Of a stretch of DNA of 64,000 bases, positions 25,471 to 34,966 are shown piece by piece. The notes under the pieces are model-generated. The model did no database searches. It was not told the origin of the DNA and was given only the letters and a program-made list of their open reading frames with translations. The stretch comes from Cognatilysobacter segetis. Lineage in GTDB: Bacteria; Pseudomonadota; Gammaproteobacteria; Xanthomonadales; Xanthomonadaceae. Where the stretch lies: positions 1 through 64,000 of the forward strand of contig NZ_SMRQ01000001.1 in the NCBI RefSeq assembly GCF_004359965.1, given 5' to 3'. The translations under genes and the position numbers were made by a program. Numbering within the stretch: position 1 is the first letter of the stretch; each line of letters starts with the position of its first letter.

Positions 25471-25839
25471 ATGCACGCCATGTCCTTGAACGCACCGTCG
25501 CCCGCCCAGGTGGGGGACGCGCTCGACGCGCTCGAGCGCGCACTGCAGGACGAACGGCGTGCATTGATCGACAACGACGCCGAGGCACTGCTGAGTTCGA
25601 CGCAGGCCAAGATCGTCGCGCTCCGCTGCGCCGAAACGCTGCAGCCCGGTCAGGCCGAGGCCCCGCGCGTGACGGCGCTGTCCGAACTCAATCGCGCCAA
25701 CGGGATCCTGCTGGCGCGCCGTCGCCGCGAGGTGTCGTGGGCGCTGCGCCACCTGGGTCGCGTGGAGAGCTCCGGCGTGTACGATGCCGGAGGTCATGCG
25801 GGCATGCGCCCGCAGTCGCGATGCCTGGGCGTGGGATGA
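25471..25839 (+). CDS. flgN: FlgN family flagellar export chaperone
   Basis: This helical chaperone for FlgK and FlgL has 122 aa. The N-terminal helices (GDALDALERALQDERRALI, LLSSTQAKIVAL) and LNRANGILLARRRREVSWAL fit FlgN. The C-terminal tail is Gly-rich. The last codon overlaps the start of the following histidine kinase (ATGA). Confidence 0.86.
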   Translation: MHAMSLNAPSPAQVGDALDALERALQDERRALIDNDAEALLSSTQAKIVALRCAETLQPGQAEAPRVTALSELNRANGILLARRRREVSWALRHLGRVESSGVYDAGGHAGMRPQSRCLGVG

Positions 25840-27092
25840 GCGCGAACGAAGTTCCGTCAACTTCCGGTACGACGAATCACTGGAGCGCGCAGATGCGCTG
25901 GGCGGCGGACGTCGCCCCGATGGCGGTACTGCTGCTCGACGACGCGGGCGGCCTGCACTACGCCAACGCGAGTGCACGGCGGCTCGCCGCACGCCTGGAC
26001 GAATCGCTGGACGAGCGCGAAGGCCTGCACGCGCTGCTGGCGCTCGCCAACGACACCGACTGGGAACTCGCCTGCGCGCAGGGCCATTCGCGCCGCGACA
26101 TCGACGTGCGGCCCGGTTTCACGCTGGCCGTCGAGCCCTTCTGCGGCATGGGCGACAACGCCGGCCTGCGCTTCCTCGCCCTGACCGACATCTCGCTGCG
26201 CAGCGCGCGCGAGCGCGAGCTGCAGCAACGCCACGACGAACTCGAACGCGCCTACCGCTCGCTCGCGGGCGCGCAGGAGCAGTTGCTGCAGTCGGAGAAG
26301 ATGGCGTCCATCGGCCAGCTTGCCGCGGGCGTCGCGCACGAGATCAACAACCCGATCGGCTACGTGCACAGCAACATCGGCACGCTCCGCGAGTACATGG
26401 GCGCGCTGTTCGGCATGCTGGAGACGTACTCGAGCGCGCTCGCGGCGCCGGACCCGCTGATCTACCGCAACGACGTGCGCGCGCAGCGCGAGAAGCTCGA
26501 CATCGACTTCATCCTCGGCGACCTGCCGCAGCTGCTCGACGAGTCGCGCGAAGGCATCGAGCGCGTCACGCGCATCGTGCAGGACCTCAAGGAGTTCTCG
26601 CACGTCGGCCGCAACGAGACGATGCGCCCGGCCGACCTGCTCAAGGGGCTGGAGTCCACGCTCAACATCGTGTGGAACGACCTCAAGTACAAGGTCAAGC
26701 TCGAGAAGATCTACGGCGACATGCCGCCGGTGGAATGCCTGCCGTCGGAGATCAACCAGGTCTTCATGAACCTGCTGATCAACGCGGGACAGGCGATCGC
26801 CGAGCGCGGCACGATCACGCTGGCCTGCGGCACCGAGAACGGTGAGGCCTGGGTCAGCGTGGCCGACACCGGCTGCGGCATCCCCGAGGACGCCCTGGGC
26901 CGCATCTTCGACCCGTTTTTCACGACCAAGCCCATCGGCCGCGGCACCGGGCTCGGGTTGGCGATCTGCTACCGCATCGTCGAGAAGCACCACGGCCACA
27001 TCGAGGTGCAGAGCACGGTCGGGCAGGGCACGACGTTCCGCGTGGTGCTGCCGGTGACGCAGCCGGCGGACGCGCGCGTCGCAGCCGTCTAG
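25836..27092 (+). CDS. Sensor histidine kinase (soluble, PAS-type)
   Basis: A protein of 418 aa with no membrane segment. The N-terminal PAS-like domain is about 20-120 ([20 protein letters not shown]), followed by a coiled coil with LEKEK-type linker ([19 protein letters not shown] region). The dimerisation helix has the phospho-acceptor His in [15 protein letters not shown]. The HATPase domain has the N box ([10 protein letters not shown]), the G1 box (DTGCGIPED), the F box (FDPFFTTKP) and the G2 box ([10 protein letters not shown]). The ATG overlaps the flgN stop, so it is translated with the flagellar chaperone operon. The converging receiver protein at 27169 is a likely partner. Confidence 0.88.
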   Translation: MSANEVPSTSGTTNHWSAQMRWAADVAPMAVLLLDDAGGLHYANASARRLAARLDESLDEREGLHALLALANDTDWELACAQGHSRRDIDVRPGFTLAVEPFCGMGDNAGLRFLALTDISLRSARERELQQRHDELERAYRSLAGAQEQLLQSEKMASIGQLAAGVAHEINNPIGYVHSNIGTLREYMGALFGMLETYSSALAAPDPLIYRNDVRAQREKLDIDFILGDLPQLLDESREGIERVTRIVQDLKEFSHVGRNETMRPADLLKGLESTLNIVWNDLKYKVKLEKIYGDMPPVECLPSEINQVFMNLLINAGQAIAERGTITLACGTENGEAWVSVADTGCGIPEDALGRIFDPFFTTKPIGRGTGLGLAICYRIVEKHHGHIEVQSTVGQGTTFRVVLPVTQPADARVAAV

Positions 27093-27168
27093 CGCTTCGC
27101 GCGCAGCGCTGCACCAAGTTGAAGCCATGGAAGCGCCCCGGCGCTAGGCCGGGGCAAGGGCGCAGGCA

Positions 27169-28908
27169 TCAGAACCCGACTTCCTCGCCCGCCGCGCGTC
27201 GCTCGTGCGCGCGGAACGCGGCCTGGATGTGCTCGCGCAGCTCGTCGTCGTTCCACGGCTTGGTAAGGAAGCGGTAGATCGCGCCCTGGTTCACCGCCTC
27301 GGTGATGGTGGCCAGGTCCGTGTAGCCCGAGAGCACCATGCGCACCGTGTCCGGATAGAGATCGCGCACGCGGCCCAGGAATTCGGTGCCGCTCATGTCG
27401 GGCATGCGCTGGTCCGACACGATCACCTGCACGCGGTTGCTGGCGAGCAGGTCGAAGGCCTCGCGCACCGAGTTGGCGGTGAGGATCTGGTAGCCGTCGC
27501 GCCGGAACAGGCGCACCAGCGAGCGCAGCACGTTTTCCTCGTCGTCCAGCAGCAGCAGCGTGCGCTCGGGGCGCGTCTGCGCGAACGCCTCGGGCAGCAG
27601 GAAGCGTTTTCGGATGAGCTCGGCGAGCGCTTCCACCGGCTGCGGCGCGCTGAAGATGTAGCCCTGGAAGAAGTCGCAGTGGTTGCGGCGCAGGAAACCC
27701 AGCTCGGCTTCGCTCTCGACGCCCTTCGCACAGACCTTCATGTCGAGGCGGTGGCCCATCGCGATGATGCCACGCACGATCGCCGCGCTGCGCGTGTCGC
27801 TCATGACGTTGCGGATGAAGCTGCGGTCGATCTTCAGGCGGTCGAGCGGATACTGCGCGAGCGCCGCGAACGACAAGCCGCCGAGGCCGAAGTCCTGCAC
27901 GGTGAGCGTGGCACCGAGTTCGCGCAGGCCGACCAGCGTTTCGTAGGTATGTCGCGCGTCGAGCGAAAGCGCGTTTTCCGGCACCTCGAACTCGAGCGAC
28001 CGGCCCGGCAGGTTAAGCCGATGCAGCAGTTCGCCGATGCGGTCGCGGCAGTCGGGCTGCGATAGCAGCGTGGTCGGCAGGTGCATCGAGATGGTGAGGT
28101 AGTCGATGCCTTCGTCGCGCCATTGCGCGAGCTGGCGCGCCGCGGCCTCCACCACCCACGAGCCCAGCCGCGCCGACAGGCCCACGCGCTCGACGATGTC
28201 GAGGAAGCGGTTGGGCCGCAGCAGACCGTTGCTTTCCGAGTTCCAGCGCAGCAGCGCCGAAAAGCCGGCGAGCGAGCCGTCGTGGCCGTTGACGAAGGGC
28301 TGGTAGAACAGCCGGAACTCGTCGCGGTCGAACGCATCCGCGAAGCGCTGCGCGAAGCCGTCATGGATCGGGCCGCGATCGGGCCGACCGCTGTACAGCC
28401 CCACGTTGTCGAGGCCCGTCTGCTTCGCATGGCGCAGCGCATGCTCCGCTGTGGCGAGCAGTGCGGCCGCGTTCTGCGCGTGGTCGGGGAAGACGGCGAT
28501 GCCGATCGAGAGCGTGATCGGCAGCGTGTACGGTGGGATCGACAGCGGCACCTCGAACGCGTCGCGCAGGCGTTCAGCGAGGGCCTCGCCGTCGGGCTCG
28601 CCGTCGCGGTAACCGATGCCCGCGATGAATTCGTCGGTGCCGCGCCGCCACAGCCAGGCGTCGGCCGGCATCGCGTTGCGCAGGCGCTGCGCGACCGCGC
28701 CCAGCACCTGGTCGCCGACCGTCTCGCCCATGTTGCTGTTGATCGACCCGAACATGTCGACGTCGATGTGCAGCAGCGCCACCTTGCGGCGCGTGGCCGC
28801 CGCGGCGGCGATGGCGGTGGCGAGGCTGGGGCCGTTCGCGCCGAGCCGGTAGATGCCGGTGACGGGGTCGACCGGCACGCTGCCGTATTCGTCGTAGCGC
28901 TGCTCCAT
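27169..28908 (-). CDS. Degenerate GGDEF-EAL protein with C-terminal receiver domain
   Basis: A protein of 579 aa with three domains. The GGDEF domain (about 15-165) has GTDEF for GGDEF. The EAL domain (about 185-435) has lost catalytic residues: EAL is SAL (GFSALLRW), the second-Asp motif DDFGTG is QDFGLG, and the AEGVE motif is AKGVE. The receiver domain (about 450-575) looks intact, with DDEENVLRSL, phospho-acceptor Asp in VIVSDQRMPDMSG, and Lys in FLTKPWND. It is therefore unlikely to make or break c-di-GMP and more likely to sense it or to scaffold. A C-terminal rather than N-terminal receiver is unusual. It converges on the histidine kinase at 25836; a hairpin (27135-27155) lies between them. 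Confidence 0.85.
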   Translation of the reverse strand: MEQRYDEYGSVPVDPVTGIYRLGANGPSLATAIAAAAATRRKVALLHIDVDMFGSINSNMGETVGDQVLGAVAQRLRNAMPADAWLWRRGTDEFIAGIGYRDGEPDGEALAERLRDAFEVPLSIPPYTLPITLSIGIAVFPDHAQNAAALLATAEHALRHAKQTGLDNVGLYSGRPDRGPIHDGFAQRFADAFDRDEFRLFYQPFVNGHDGSLAGFSALLRWNSESNGLLRPNRFLDIVERVGLSARLGSWVVEAAARQLAQWRDEGIDYLTISMHLPTTLLSQPDCRDRIGELLHRLNLPGRSLEFEVPENALSLDARHTYETLVGLRELGATLTVQDFGLGGLSFAALAQYPLDRLKIDRSFIRNVMSDTRSAAIVRGIIAMGHRLDMKVCAKGVESEAELGFLRRNHCDFFQGYIFSAPQPVEALAELIRKRFLLPEAFAQTRPERTLLLLDDEENVLRSLVRLFRRDGYQILTANSVREAFDLLASNRVQVIVSDQRMPDMSGTEFLGRVRDLYPDTVRMVLSGYTDLATITEAVNQGAIYRFLTKPWNDDELREHIQAAFRAHERRAAGEEVGF

Positions 28909-28964
28909 GGCGCGAGTCTAGGCGGTCGCGACGCGACGCGTGGGGCGCGTCGCGACCGTTCCGC

Positions 28965-30395
28965 TCAGTGCCCGCCCGCGGCCGTGGCCGGCTTGGGCGC
29001 GCTGCCGAAGCTGCCGTCCGCCGATGCGGCGAGGTACGCGAACACCGCGTACGCGGCCGCGTTCTGCTGGATCGCGGCCGGGTCGATCTTGTCGAACGTG
29101 TCGTCGGGCGTGTGGTGCAGGTCGAAGTAGCGCGTGCCGTCCTGCGCGAGCGACGCCCAGGCCAGGCCCTGCTGCGCGAACGGCCCGATGTCCGAGCCGG
29201 GGCCTTCGCCCTTGCCGGCTTCCAGCCGCGTGATGCCGAGTGGCGCGAGCGCGGACAGGATCTGCTCGTCGGCCTCGCGCGCGTATTCGGGCAGCGAGCT
29301 CGCATAGCCGTAGATGCGGTCGGCGCCGAAGTCGCTCTCCGCGCCGATCTGGTGCTTCGTGATCTGCGGCAGGTACTTCGCGGCGTACGCGCGGCCACCG
29401 TGCAGGCCCTGCTCCTCGTTGGCGAAGGCGATCACGCGGATCGTGCGGGCCGGCTGCTTCGGCAGCTTGGCGATCATCGCGCCCGCGGCCATCGAGATGC
29501 CGACGCCCGCGCCATCGTCGATCGCGCCGGTGCCGAGATCCCACGAGTCGAGATGGCCGCCGATCACGACGACCTCGTCGGGCCTAGAGCTCCCGCGCAC
29601 TTCGCCGATCACGTTGTACGACGTGGCTTCGCCATTCCAGCCGCAGTCGAGCGCGATGCGCACGCGCTGCGGGTCCAGCGCCACCAGGCGCGAGAGCTGC
29701 TGCGCGTCCGGTGCCGACAGCGCGGCCGCCGGGATCGGCGTCACGCCCTCGTCAAAACGCGTCACGCCGGTATGCGGCATGCGATGCGAGTCGGTGCCCG
29801 CCGAATGCATCAGGTAGCCGACCGCGCCCTTCGTCGCGGCGGTGGTAGGGCCGCGCGTGCGGATCCGCGAGCCCATCCCGTAGTCGTCGCCGCCGCGCTT
29901 GGGCTGCATCTGGAAATCGATGAAGGCGATCTTGCCGGCCAGTGCGCCGGCGGGCAGCGCCTCCAGCGACGCGAGATCGGTGAAGCGCACGACCTCGCCT
30001 TCGACCGTGCCACCGGGACTGCCGCCGAGCGCGGTGAGCTTCAACGGCTGCGAATTCGCGCCGAGCACCGCGCCGCTTTCGCTGCGGCGCTCCCACTTCG
30101 GGAACGTCACCGGCTCGGTCCAGACCTTGTCGTAGCCGAGCGACTTGAACTTCGCCTTGGCCCATTCCACGGCGCGCGCGTCGCCTTCGCTGCCGGCCAT
30201 GCGCGGCCCGACTTCCGTCGTGATCGATTCGGTGATGCGGTAGGCGAGGTCGCTCGCGAGCGCCTGCTCACGCAGCGTCGCCGCCTGCTTCATCGCGGCG
30301 TCGGGAATGCGCACGGGCTTGGGCGGATTGGCCGCGATCGCCGGCAGCGTCGCCAGGCCCAGAGTGAGTGCCGCCACGATCGGCCGGATGCGCAT
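28965..30395 (-). CDS. Secreted M28-family zinc aminopeptidase
   Basis: A protein of 476 aa with a signal peptide (MRIRPIVAALTLGLATLPAIA). A PA (protease-associated) insert lies at about 140-280. The M28 metal site follows: GGHLDSWDLGTGAIDDGAG (His and Asp ligands), NEEQG (Glu pair), and a C-terminal HHTPDDTFDKI. It removes N-terminal residues from peptides in the periplasm or outside the cell. The longer in-frame start at 30431 would mask the signal peptide. The gene is monocistronic by context. Confidence 0.9.
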   Translation of the reverse strand: MRIRPIVAALTLGLATLPAIAANPPKPVRIPDAAMKQAATLREQALASDLAYRITESITTEVGPRMAGSEGDARAVEWAKAKFKSLGYDKVWTEPVTFPKWERRSESGAVLGANSQPLKLTALGGSPGGTVEGEVVRFTDLASLEALPAGALAGKIAFIDFQMQPKRGGDDYGMGSRIRTRGPTTAATKGAVGYLMHSAGTDSHRMPHTGVTRFDEGVTPIPAAALSAPDAQQLSRLVALDPQRVRIALDCGWNGEATSYNVIGEVRGSSRPDEVVVIGGHLDSWDLGTGAIDDGAGVGISMAAGAMIAKLPKQPARTIRVIAFANEEQGLHGGRAYAAKYLPQITKHQIGAESDFGADRIYGYASSLPEYAREADEQILSALAPLGITRLEAGKGEGPGSDIGPFAQQGLAWASLAQDGTRYFDLHHTPDDTFDKIDPAAIQQNAAAYAVFAYLAASADGSFGSAPKPATAAGGH

Positions 30396-30461
30396 GCGTC
30401 GTTCCCCGTTGGAAACCCCGGAGCTTAACAACGCGCCCGGCGCTCCCGGGCATGGCGTTCG

Positions 30462-30884
30462 TCACGGAACGGGTGACGGGCGTCCCTTCAGCAGGTCGCG
30501 GATCTCGCGCAGCAGCACCACGTCCTCCGGTGGCGCCGCGGGCGCTTCGGACGGCGCGCGGAGCCGGTTGTAGGCACGCAGCACGAGGAAGATCACGAGC
30601 GCGATCAGCAGGAAGTCGATCGTCGCCTGCAGCACCGAGCCGTAGTGCAGCGCGACTTCCGGCGTGGCGACCTTGCCCGCGGCGTCGAGCCGGGCGGGCC
30701 GGAGCACCGCCTTCCACTGGTCGACGCGGATGCCGCCCGTCAGCATCGCCAGCAGCGGCATCACCGCGCCGTCGACCAGCGCGCTGACGATCTTGCCGAA
30801 CGCCGCGCCGATCACGACGCCGACCGCGAGGTCGACCACGTTGCCGCGTGCGACGAAGGCGCGGAACTCGCTCGCGAGGCTCAT
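30462..30884 (-). CDS. mscL: Large-conductance mechanosensitive channel MscL
   Basis: This homopentameric inner-membrane channel opens on hypo-osmotic stress. The 140 aa include an N-terminal amphipathic helix (FRAFVARGNVVDLAVGVVIG), the Gly/Ala-rich pore helix, the periplasmic loop, TM2 (ATIDFLLIALVIFLVLRAYN), and a C-terminal bundle (VVLLREIRDLL). All are standard for MscL. Confidence 0.95.
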   Translation of the reverse strand: MSLASEFRAFVARGNVVDLAVGVVIGAAFGKIVSALVDGAVMPLLAMLTGGIRVDQWKAVLRPARLDAAGKVATPEVALHYGSVLQATIDFLLIALVIFLVLRAYNRLRAPSEAPAAPPEDVVLLREIRDLLKGRPSPVP

Positions 30885-30893
30885 GCGGTTTCC

Positions 30894-31616
30894 CTAGGCG
30901 GCGATGACGGGAGGCAGGATGCGGCCGTCCAGCGCGATCACGTCGTCGAGCGAGGCGTGGAACCGGTCGCCGGGGGACAGTGCGGCCACGCCCGCGGGCG
31001 TGCCCATGAAGACGAGATCGCCCGCCTTCAGCGCGTAGAAGCGCGACAGCTCGTGGAGGATCTCCTCGACGTTCCACACGAGGTCCTGCAGCGCGCCGTG
31101 CTGGCGACGCTGGCCGTTCACCTCGAGGGCGATCGCGCGCTGCGTGTAATCGCCGACGCGCGCGGCCGGGACCAGTGCGCTCACCGGTGCCGAATGGTCG
31201 AACGACTTGCCGGTATCCCACGGCAGGCCCTTGGCCTTGGCCGCGGCCTGCAGGTCGCGGCGGGTGAGGTCCAGGCCTATTCCGTAGCCGAACACCAGCC
31301 CGAGCGCGTCGGCGGGGTCCACCACGCCGGGCGGTGCATCGCGGCCGATCGCCACGACCAGCTCGACCTCGTGGTGCAGGTCCTGCGTCGCGGGTGGATA
31401 GGGCACCTGGCCGTCGAGCACGAGCGCGTCGGCCGGCTTGAGGAAGAACACGGGCGTACCGCGGTCCGCCTTGGACGCGGCCACCGCCGCGCCCATCTCG
31501 CGGGCGTGGTCGGCGAAGTTGCGGCCGACGCAGTAGACGCGCCGGACGGGGAAGTGGCCGCCGGTGCCGTCGACCGGGATGCGAACCGGGGCGTGCGCCG
31601 GAACGACGTCGCCCAT
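30894..31616 (-). CDS. Fumarylacetoacetate hydrolase-family protein
   Basis: A protein of 240 aa. The FAH fold is visible from VYCVGRNFADHAREMG to the metal-binding motif LHHEVELVVAIG and onwards to GDLVFMGTPAGV. Members hydrolyse or decarboxylate small 2-oxo acids (oxaloacetate decarboxylase, acylpyruvate hydrolase); the substrate cannot be fixed from the sequence. It begins two bases after the end of the small membrane protein at 31618 and ends nine bases before mscL. Confidence 0.88.
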   Translation of the reverse strand: MGDVVPAHAPVRIPVDGTGGHFPVRRVYCVGRNFADHAREMGAAVAASKADRGTPVFFLKPADALVLDGQVPYPPATQDLHHEVELVVAIGRDAPPGVVDPADALGLVFGYGIGLDLTRRDLQAAAKAKGLPWDTGKSFDHSAPVSALVPAARVGDYTQRAIALEVNGQRRQHGALQDLVWNVEEILHELSRFYALKAGDLVFMGTPAGVAALSPGDRFHASLDDVIALDGRILPPVIAA

Positions 31617-31617
31617 G

Positions 31618-31926
31618 TCAGCGCGACAGAAGCGGGCGTGCGACGACGCGGTAGCTCCCGTCGATCACCCGATCGTCCGCGCGGGGCGAGGCGGGTGCAC
31701 GGCGCAGGAGCTTCCAGCCCAGGCCGCCGAGGATCATCGCGGCGCCGATCGCCAGTGCCGCCACCACGAACACGCCGAGCAGCACCAGGCCGGCCAGCGC
31801 GAGCAACACGCGCAGCAGGCGGTGGCGCGGCTTGCGCGGCTCCAGCACCGCGCGCGCGGCGCCGCGCAGCGGGCGCTCGAAGCGCGCGGAGAGGTCGATG
31901 AGGCGGAACAGGAACGTCGGTCGCAT
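31618..31926 (-). CDS. Small membrane protein, unknown function
   Basis: A protein of about 102 aa from ATG 31926 (MRPTFLFRLIDLSARFE); alternative starts lie at 31944 and 31980. The segment HRLLRVLLALAGLVLLGVFVVAALAIGAAMI contains two adjacent hydrophobic stretches, probably a helical hairpin. The flanks are strongly basic. I do not recognise the family. It abuts the FAH-family gene and may be co-transcribed with it. The start is uncertain and no clear ribosome binding site is seen. Confidence 0.6.
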   Translation of the reverse strand: MRPTFLFRLIDLSARFERPLRGAARAVLEPRKPRHRLLRVLLALAGLVLLGVFVVAALAIGAAMILGGLGWKLLRRAPASPRADDRVIDGSYRVVARPLLSR

Positions 31927-32003
31927 GAGAAACTGGCCGTGCATTGCGAGCGACGGAGTATCCGGCGCGGCTCCGGCCACCGTGTGAGGGAAGTGTTAAT
32001 CCG

Positions 32004-32336
32004 ATGAACGATGTGCTCGCCCGCCTCGACACGCTGCCCGAAGGCCAACCCGTCGAGGCCGAGGCGATCGTCGACGGCGAGCCGGAGTCGCTGATCCTCG
32101 TTCGGGCGGGCGAGCGCGTCGACGCGTTCCTCAACGTCTGCCCGCATGCCGGCCGCCGGCTCGACTGGGCGCCGGGCAAGTTCCTGCTGAGCCGGGACGG
32201 GCTGCTCGTCTGCGCCGCGCACGGCGCGTCCTTCGAACTGCCCTCGGGCACCTGCGTCGCGGGGCCCTGCCGCGGCGATGCGCTGCGGCGCGTGGCGGTC
32301 GAGGTGGCCGAAGGCGGCGTCCGCCTCGCGCCCTGA
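32004..32336 (+). CDS. Rieske [2Fe-2S] domain protein
   Basis: A single-domain protein of 110 aa. The cluster ligands are in CPHAGRR (about 46-52) and CAAHGASF (about 70-77), the CxH...CxxH arrangement of Rieske ferredoxins. It is probably a small ferredoxin subunit for an unidentified oxygenase or a redox-regulatory protein. The ATG at 32004 is preferred over 31944, since residues before it overlap the divergent gene. It converges with the SLC13 permease with no gap. Confidence 0.85.
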   Translation: MNDVLARLDTLPEGQPVEAEAIVDGEPESLILVRAGERVDAFLNVCPHAGRRLDWAPGKFLLSRDGLLVCAAHGASFELPSGTCVAGPCRGDALRRVAVEVAEGGVRLAP

Positions 32337-34178
32337 TCAGAACATCAGGTTGACGACCAGTACGGTTACCGCCGCGTAGATCAACGACAGCGGGCCGCTC
32401 ACGCGCCAGAGGTCGCCGGCCGTGTAGCCGCCGGGCGCGGTGATCATGGAGATGATCGCGTTGGACGGCGTCACCAGGTTGTTCGACGCCGCCACCGCCA
32501 CCGTGAGCGCGAACGCCGTCGGGTTGCCGCCGGCGGCGAGCGCGAGGTTGATCGCCAGCGGCACCATCACGATCGTCGCGCCGACATTGCCGATCGCGAT
32601 CGAGAACGCGGCCGTGCCGATGGCCATCACCAGCTCGAGCATCCACGGCGGCATCCACGCGGGCAGCAGGGCGCTGATGTGGCCGGCGAGCCAAGCCGCG
32701 GCGCCGCTGGAATCCATGGCCCAGCCGAGCGGGATCAGGCAGGCCATCAGGAACACCGTGCGCCAGCTGATCGACGCATACGCCTCGTCGATGTCGATCA
32801 CCCCGGCCAGCAGCATGCCCACCACGCCCGCCATCAACGCGATCGACACGGGCAGCCGCGACGACAGCGCCAGCAGCATGGTGATCGCGAAGATCACCAG
32901 CGCGGCCTTGAGCTTGTGCGGGCGCTGCTTCGCCTTCGGGTAGTCGGTGACGACGACGAGGTCGCGCTCGCGGTTCACCGGCGCGAGTTCCGACCAGAGG
33001 CTGTGCAGCACGAGCATGTCGCCGGCGCGCAGCGAGACGTTGCGGATGTCGTCGCGGATGACGTCCTTGTCGCGGTTGATCGCCAGCAGGCTCAGGCCGT
33101 AGCGGCGGCGCAGCTGCAGCTCGGCCGCGGTGCGTCCGATGTAGCGCGACGTCGCCGGAACCACCGCCTCGGAGATGCCGGAGCGCGACGGGTTGAAGCT
33201 GTCGGCGAACGTCCGCAGGCGGTTGGCCACGCACAGGAAGTGCAGTTGCGCGAAATCGCGCACGGCCTGCTCGGTGCCCATCACGCCGATCACGCTGCCC
33301 GCGACGATGCGCGAGTCGGCCGGCGGCGCCATGCGCACTTCGTCCCCGTTCTTGAGCGCGAGCAGCAGCGGCGCGCCCGACATGCGCTCGACCTCGCCGA
33401 CCGTGAGCCCGGCGAGCGGACTGGCGGCATCCACGTCCAGTTCGTAGACGTCGCCGTCGATCCCGTACGCCTCGGCGAAGTAGCTTTGCGTGCGGCCGGG
33501 GGTGGCGCCCTTGCCCTCCGTATCCGGCAGGCGGCGATAGCCGTAGAAGTAGAAGTACGCGAGCGACGAGGCGAGCAGCGCGAGGCCGATCGGCATCGGC
33601 GCGAACATGCGCAGCGGCTTCAGGCTCCCGGCGCCCGAGGGCAGGTTCGCGTTGGCGGCGAGCAGCAGGTCGTTGAGCAGGATGAGCGGCGTGTTGCCGA
33701 CCATCGTCAGCCCGCCGCCCATCACGATGGCGGCGGCGATCGGAAGCAGGAACCGCGACAGTGGAAGGCCGGTGCGCGAGGACAGCCGCGCCGCGACCGG
33801 CATGTAGAGCGCCATGATCGACGGATTCTGCATCAGCGGTGAATTGACGCCGGCCGCCGCGGTGGCGAGCAGCAGCAGACGACGTTCGTCACCGTGCGCG
33901 CGACGCAGCAGCCAGCCCGCCAGCCGGTTGAGCGCGCCCGTACGATCGAGGCCGGCGCCGAGGATCATCGTCGACATCACGCAGATCACCGCGTTGCCGG
34001 CGAAGCCGCCGAACAGCGCCTCCGGATCGACGAGGCCCGTGAGGCCGAGGAGCACGAGCACCACCAGCGCGACCACGTCGGCGCGGATGCGCTCGAACAG
34101 GAACATGATCATGGTGAAGCCGGCGATCGCCAGCACCAGCACCATGTCCTGCGTCAGCGGAAGGGCGGTGTCGTCCAT
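32337..34178 (-). CDS. SLC13/DASS family transporter with two TrkA-C domains
   Basis: A protein of 613 aa. The N-terminal membrane half covers about 1-180 (VLVLAIAGFTMIMFLFERIRA; the family motif region LMQNPSIMALYMPVAARLSSRTGLPL, quoted in part). Two RCK-C/TrkA-C domains are about 215-390 (VYELDVDAASPLAG, GISEAVVPATSRYIG). The C-terminal membrane half has further helices. This layout is typical of citrate/sulfate/arsenite-type SLC13 permeases in which soluble domains interrupt the membrane parts. The substrate is not deducible; sulfate or dicarboxylates are likely. Confidence 0.88.
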   Translation of the reverse strand: MDDTALPLTQDMVLVLAIAGFTMIMFLFERIRADVVALVVLVLLGLTGLVDPEALFGGFAGNAVICVMSTMILGAGLDRTGALNRLAGWLLRRAHGDERRLLLLATAAAGVNSPLMQNPSIMALYMPVAARLSSRTGLPLSRFLLPIAAAIVMGGGLTMVGNTPLILLNDLLLAANANLPSGAGSLKPLRMFAPMPIGLALLASSLAYFYFYGYRRLPDTEGKGATPGRTQSYFAEAYGIDGDVYELDVDAASPLAGLTVGEVERMSGAPLLLALKNGDEVRMAPPADSRIVAGSVIGVMGTEQAVRDFAQLHFLCVANRLRTFADSFNPSRSGISEAVVPATSRYIGRTAAELQLRRRYGLSLLAINRDKDVIRDDIRNVSLRAGDMLVLHSLWSELAPVNRERDLVVVTDYPKAKQRPHKLKAALVIFAITMLLALSSRLPVSIALMAGVVGMLLAGVIDIDEAYASISWRTVFLMACLIPLGWAMDSSGAAAWLAGHISALLPAWMPPWMLELVMAIGTAAFSIAIGNVGATIVMVPLAINLALAAGGNPTAFALTVAVAASNNLVTPSNAIISMITAPGGYTAGDLWRVSGPLSLIYAAVTVLVVNLMF

Positions 34179-34243
34179 CGCTCAGCCGGCTCGCGACGTC
34201 GCGCACGGGGCGCGGGCGGGGCGGGCAGGGGCGACGGGGGCGC

Positions 34244-34966
34244 TCATCCCAGGCGGTCGTACATCAGGTCCCACACGCCGTGGCCGAGCTTCACGCCACG
34301 CGTCTCGAAGTGGGTGTCCGGACGCCACTCCGGCCGCGGCAGGGGCCCGCGCGGGCCGGCCCGGTTGACGAGGCCGGGCGTCGCGTCGAGCACGTCCCAC
34401 ATGTGCTCGGCGTAGTCCTCCCAGTCCGTCGCCAGGTGCAGCAGGCCGCCGGGCGCAAGCTTGCGCACGAGCAGTTGGGCGAACGCGGGCTGCACGAGCC
34501 GGCGCTTGTTGTGGCGCTTCTTGTGCCACGGGTCGGGGAAGTAGATGCGCACTTCCTGCAGCGAGCCGTCGGCGATCTCGTTCTCCAGCACCTCGACCGC
34601 GTCGTGGTGGTAGAGCTTCGCGTTCTGCGCGTTGTCGGCCGCCAGCGCGTTGAGCAGGCGGCCGACCCCCGGGGCGTGCACCTCGATGCCGATGTAGTCG
34701 CGCGCCGGGTCGTTGGCGCAGGCGAAGCGCAGCGCCTCGCCGTTGCCGAAGCCGATCTCCAGGACGCGCGGCGCGCGGCGGCCGAACGCGGCGTCGAAAT
34801 CGCGCGGCGCGCCGGCGTAGTCGAGGCCGTAGCGCGGCCACTGCTCGTCGAACGCGCGCTGCTGCGCATCGGTGAAACGCCCCTGCCGCAGCACGAAGCT
34901 GCGGATGCGGCGATGCCCTTCCTCGACCGTGAACGGCTTGGCGTGCGGGACGTGCGGCTCCGTCAT
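34244..34966 (-). CDS. trmB: tRNA (guanine-N7-)-methyltransferase TrmB
   Basis: It methylates G46 in the variable loop of tRNAs using SAM. The 240 aa include the SAM motif [24 protein letters not shown]-type motif ([15 protein letters not shown]), [15 protein letters not shown] and TNFETRG-like [10 protein letters not shown] at the C-terminus. Its ATG shares one base with the thiG stop (TGATG), so translation follows thiG. Confidence 0.94.
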   Translation of the reverse strand: MTEPHVPHAKPFTVEEGHRRIRSFVLRQGRFTDAQQRAFDEQWPRYGLDYAGAPRDFDAAFGRRAPRVLEIGFGNGEALRFACANDPARDYIGIEVHAPGVGRLLNALAADNAQNAKLYHHDAVEVLENEIADGSLQEVRIYFPDPWHKKRHNKRRLVQPAFAQLLVRKLAPGGLLHLATDWEDYAEHMWDVLDATPGLVNRAGPRGPLPRPEWRPDTHFETRGVKLGHGVWDLMYDRLG

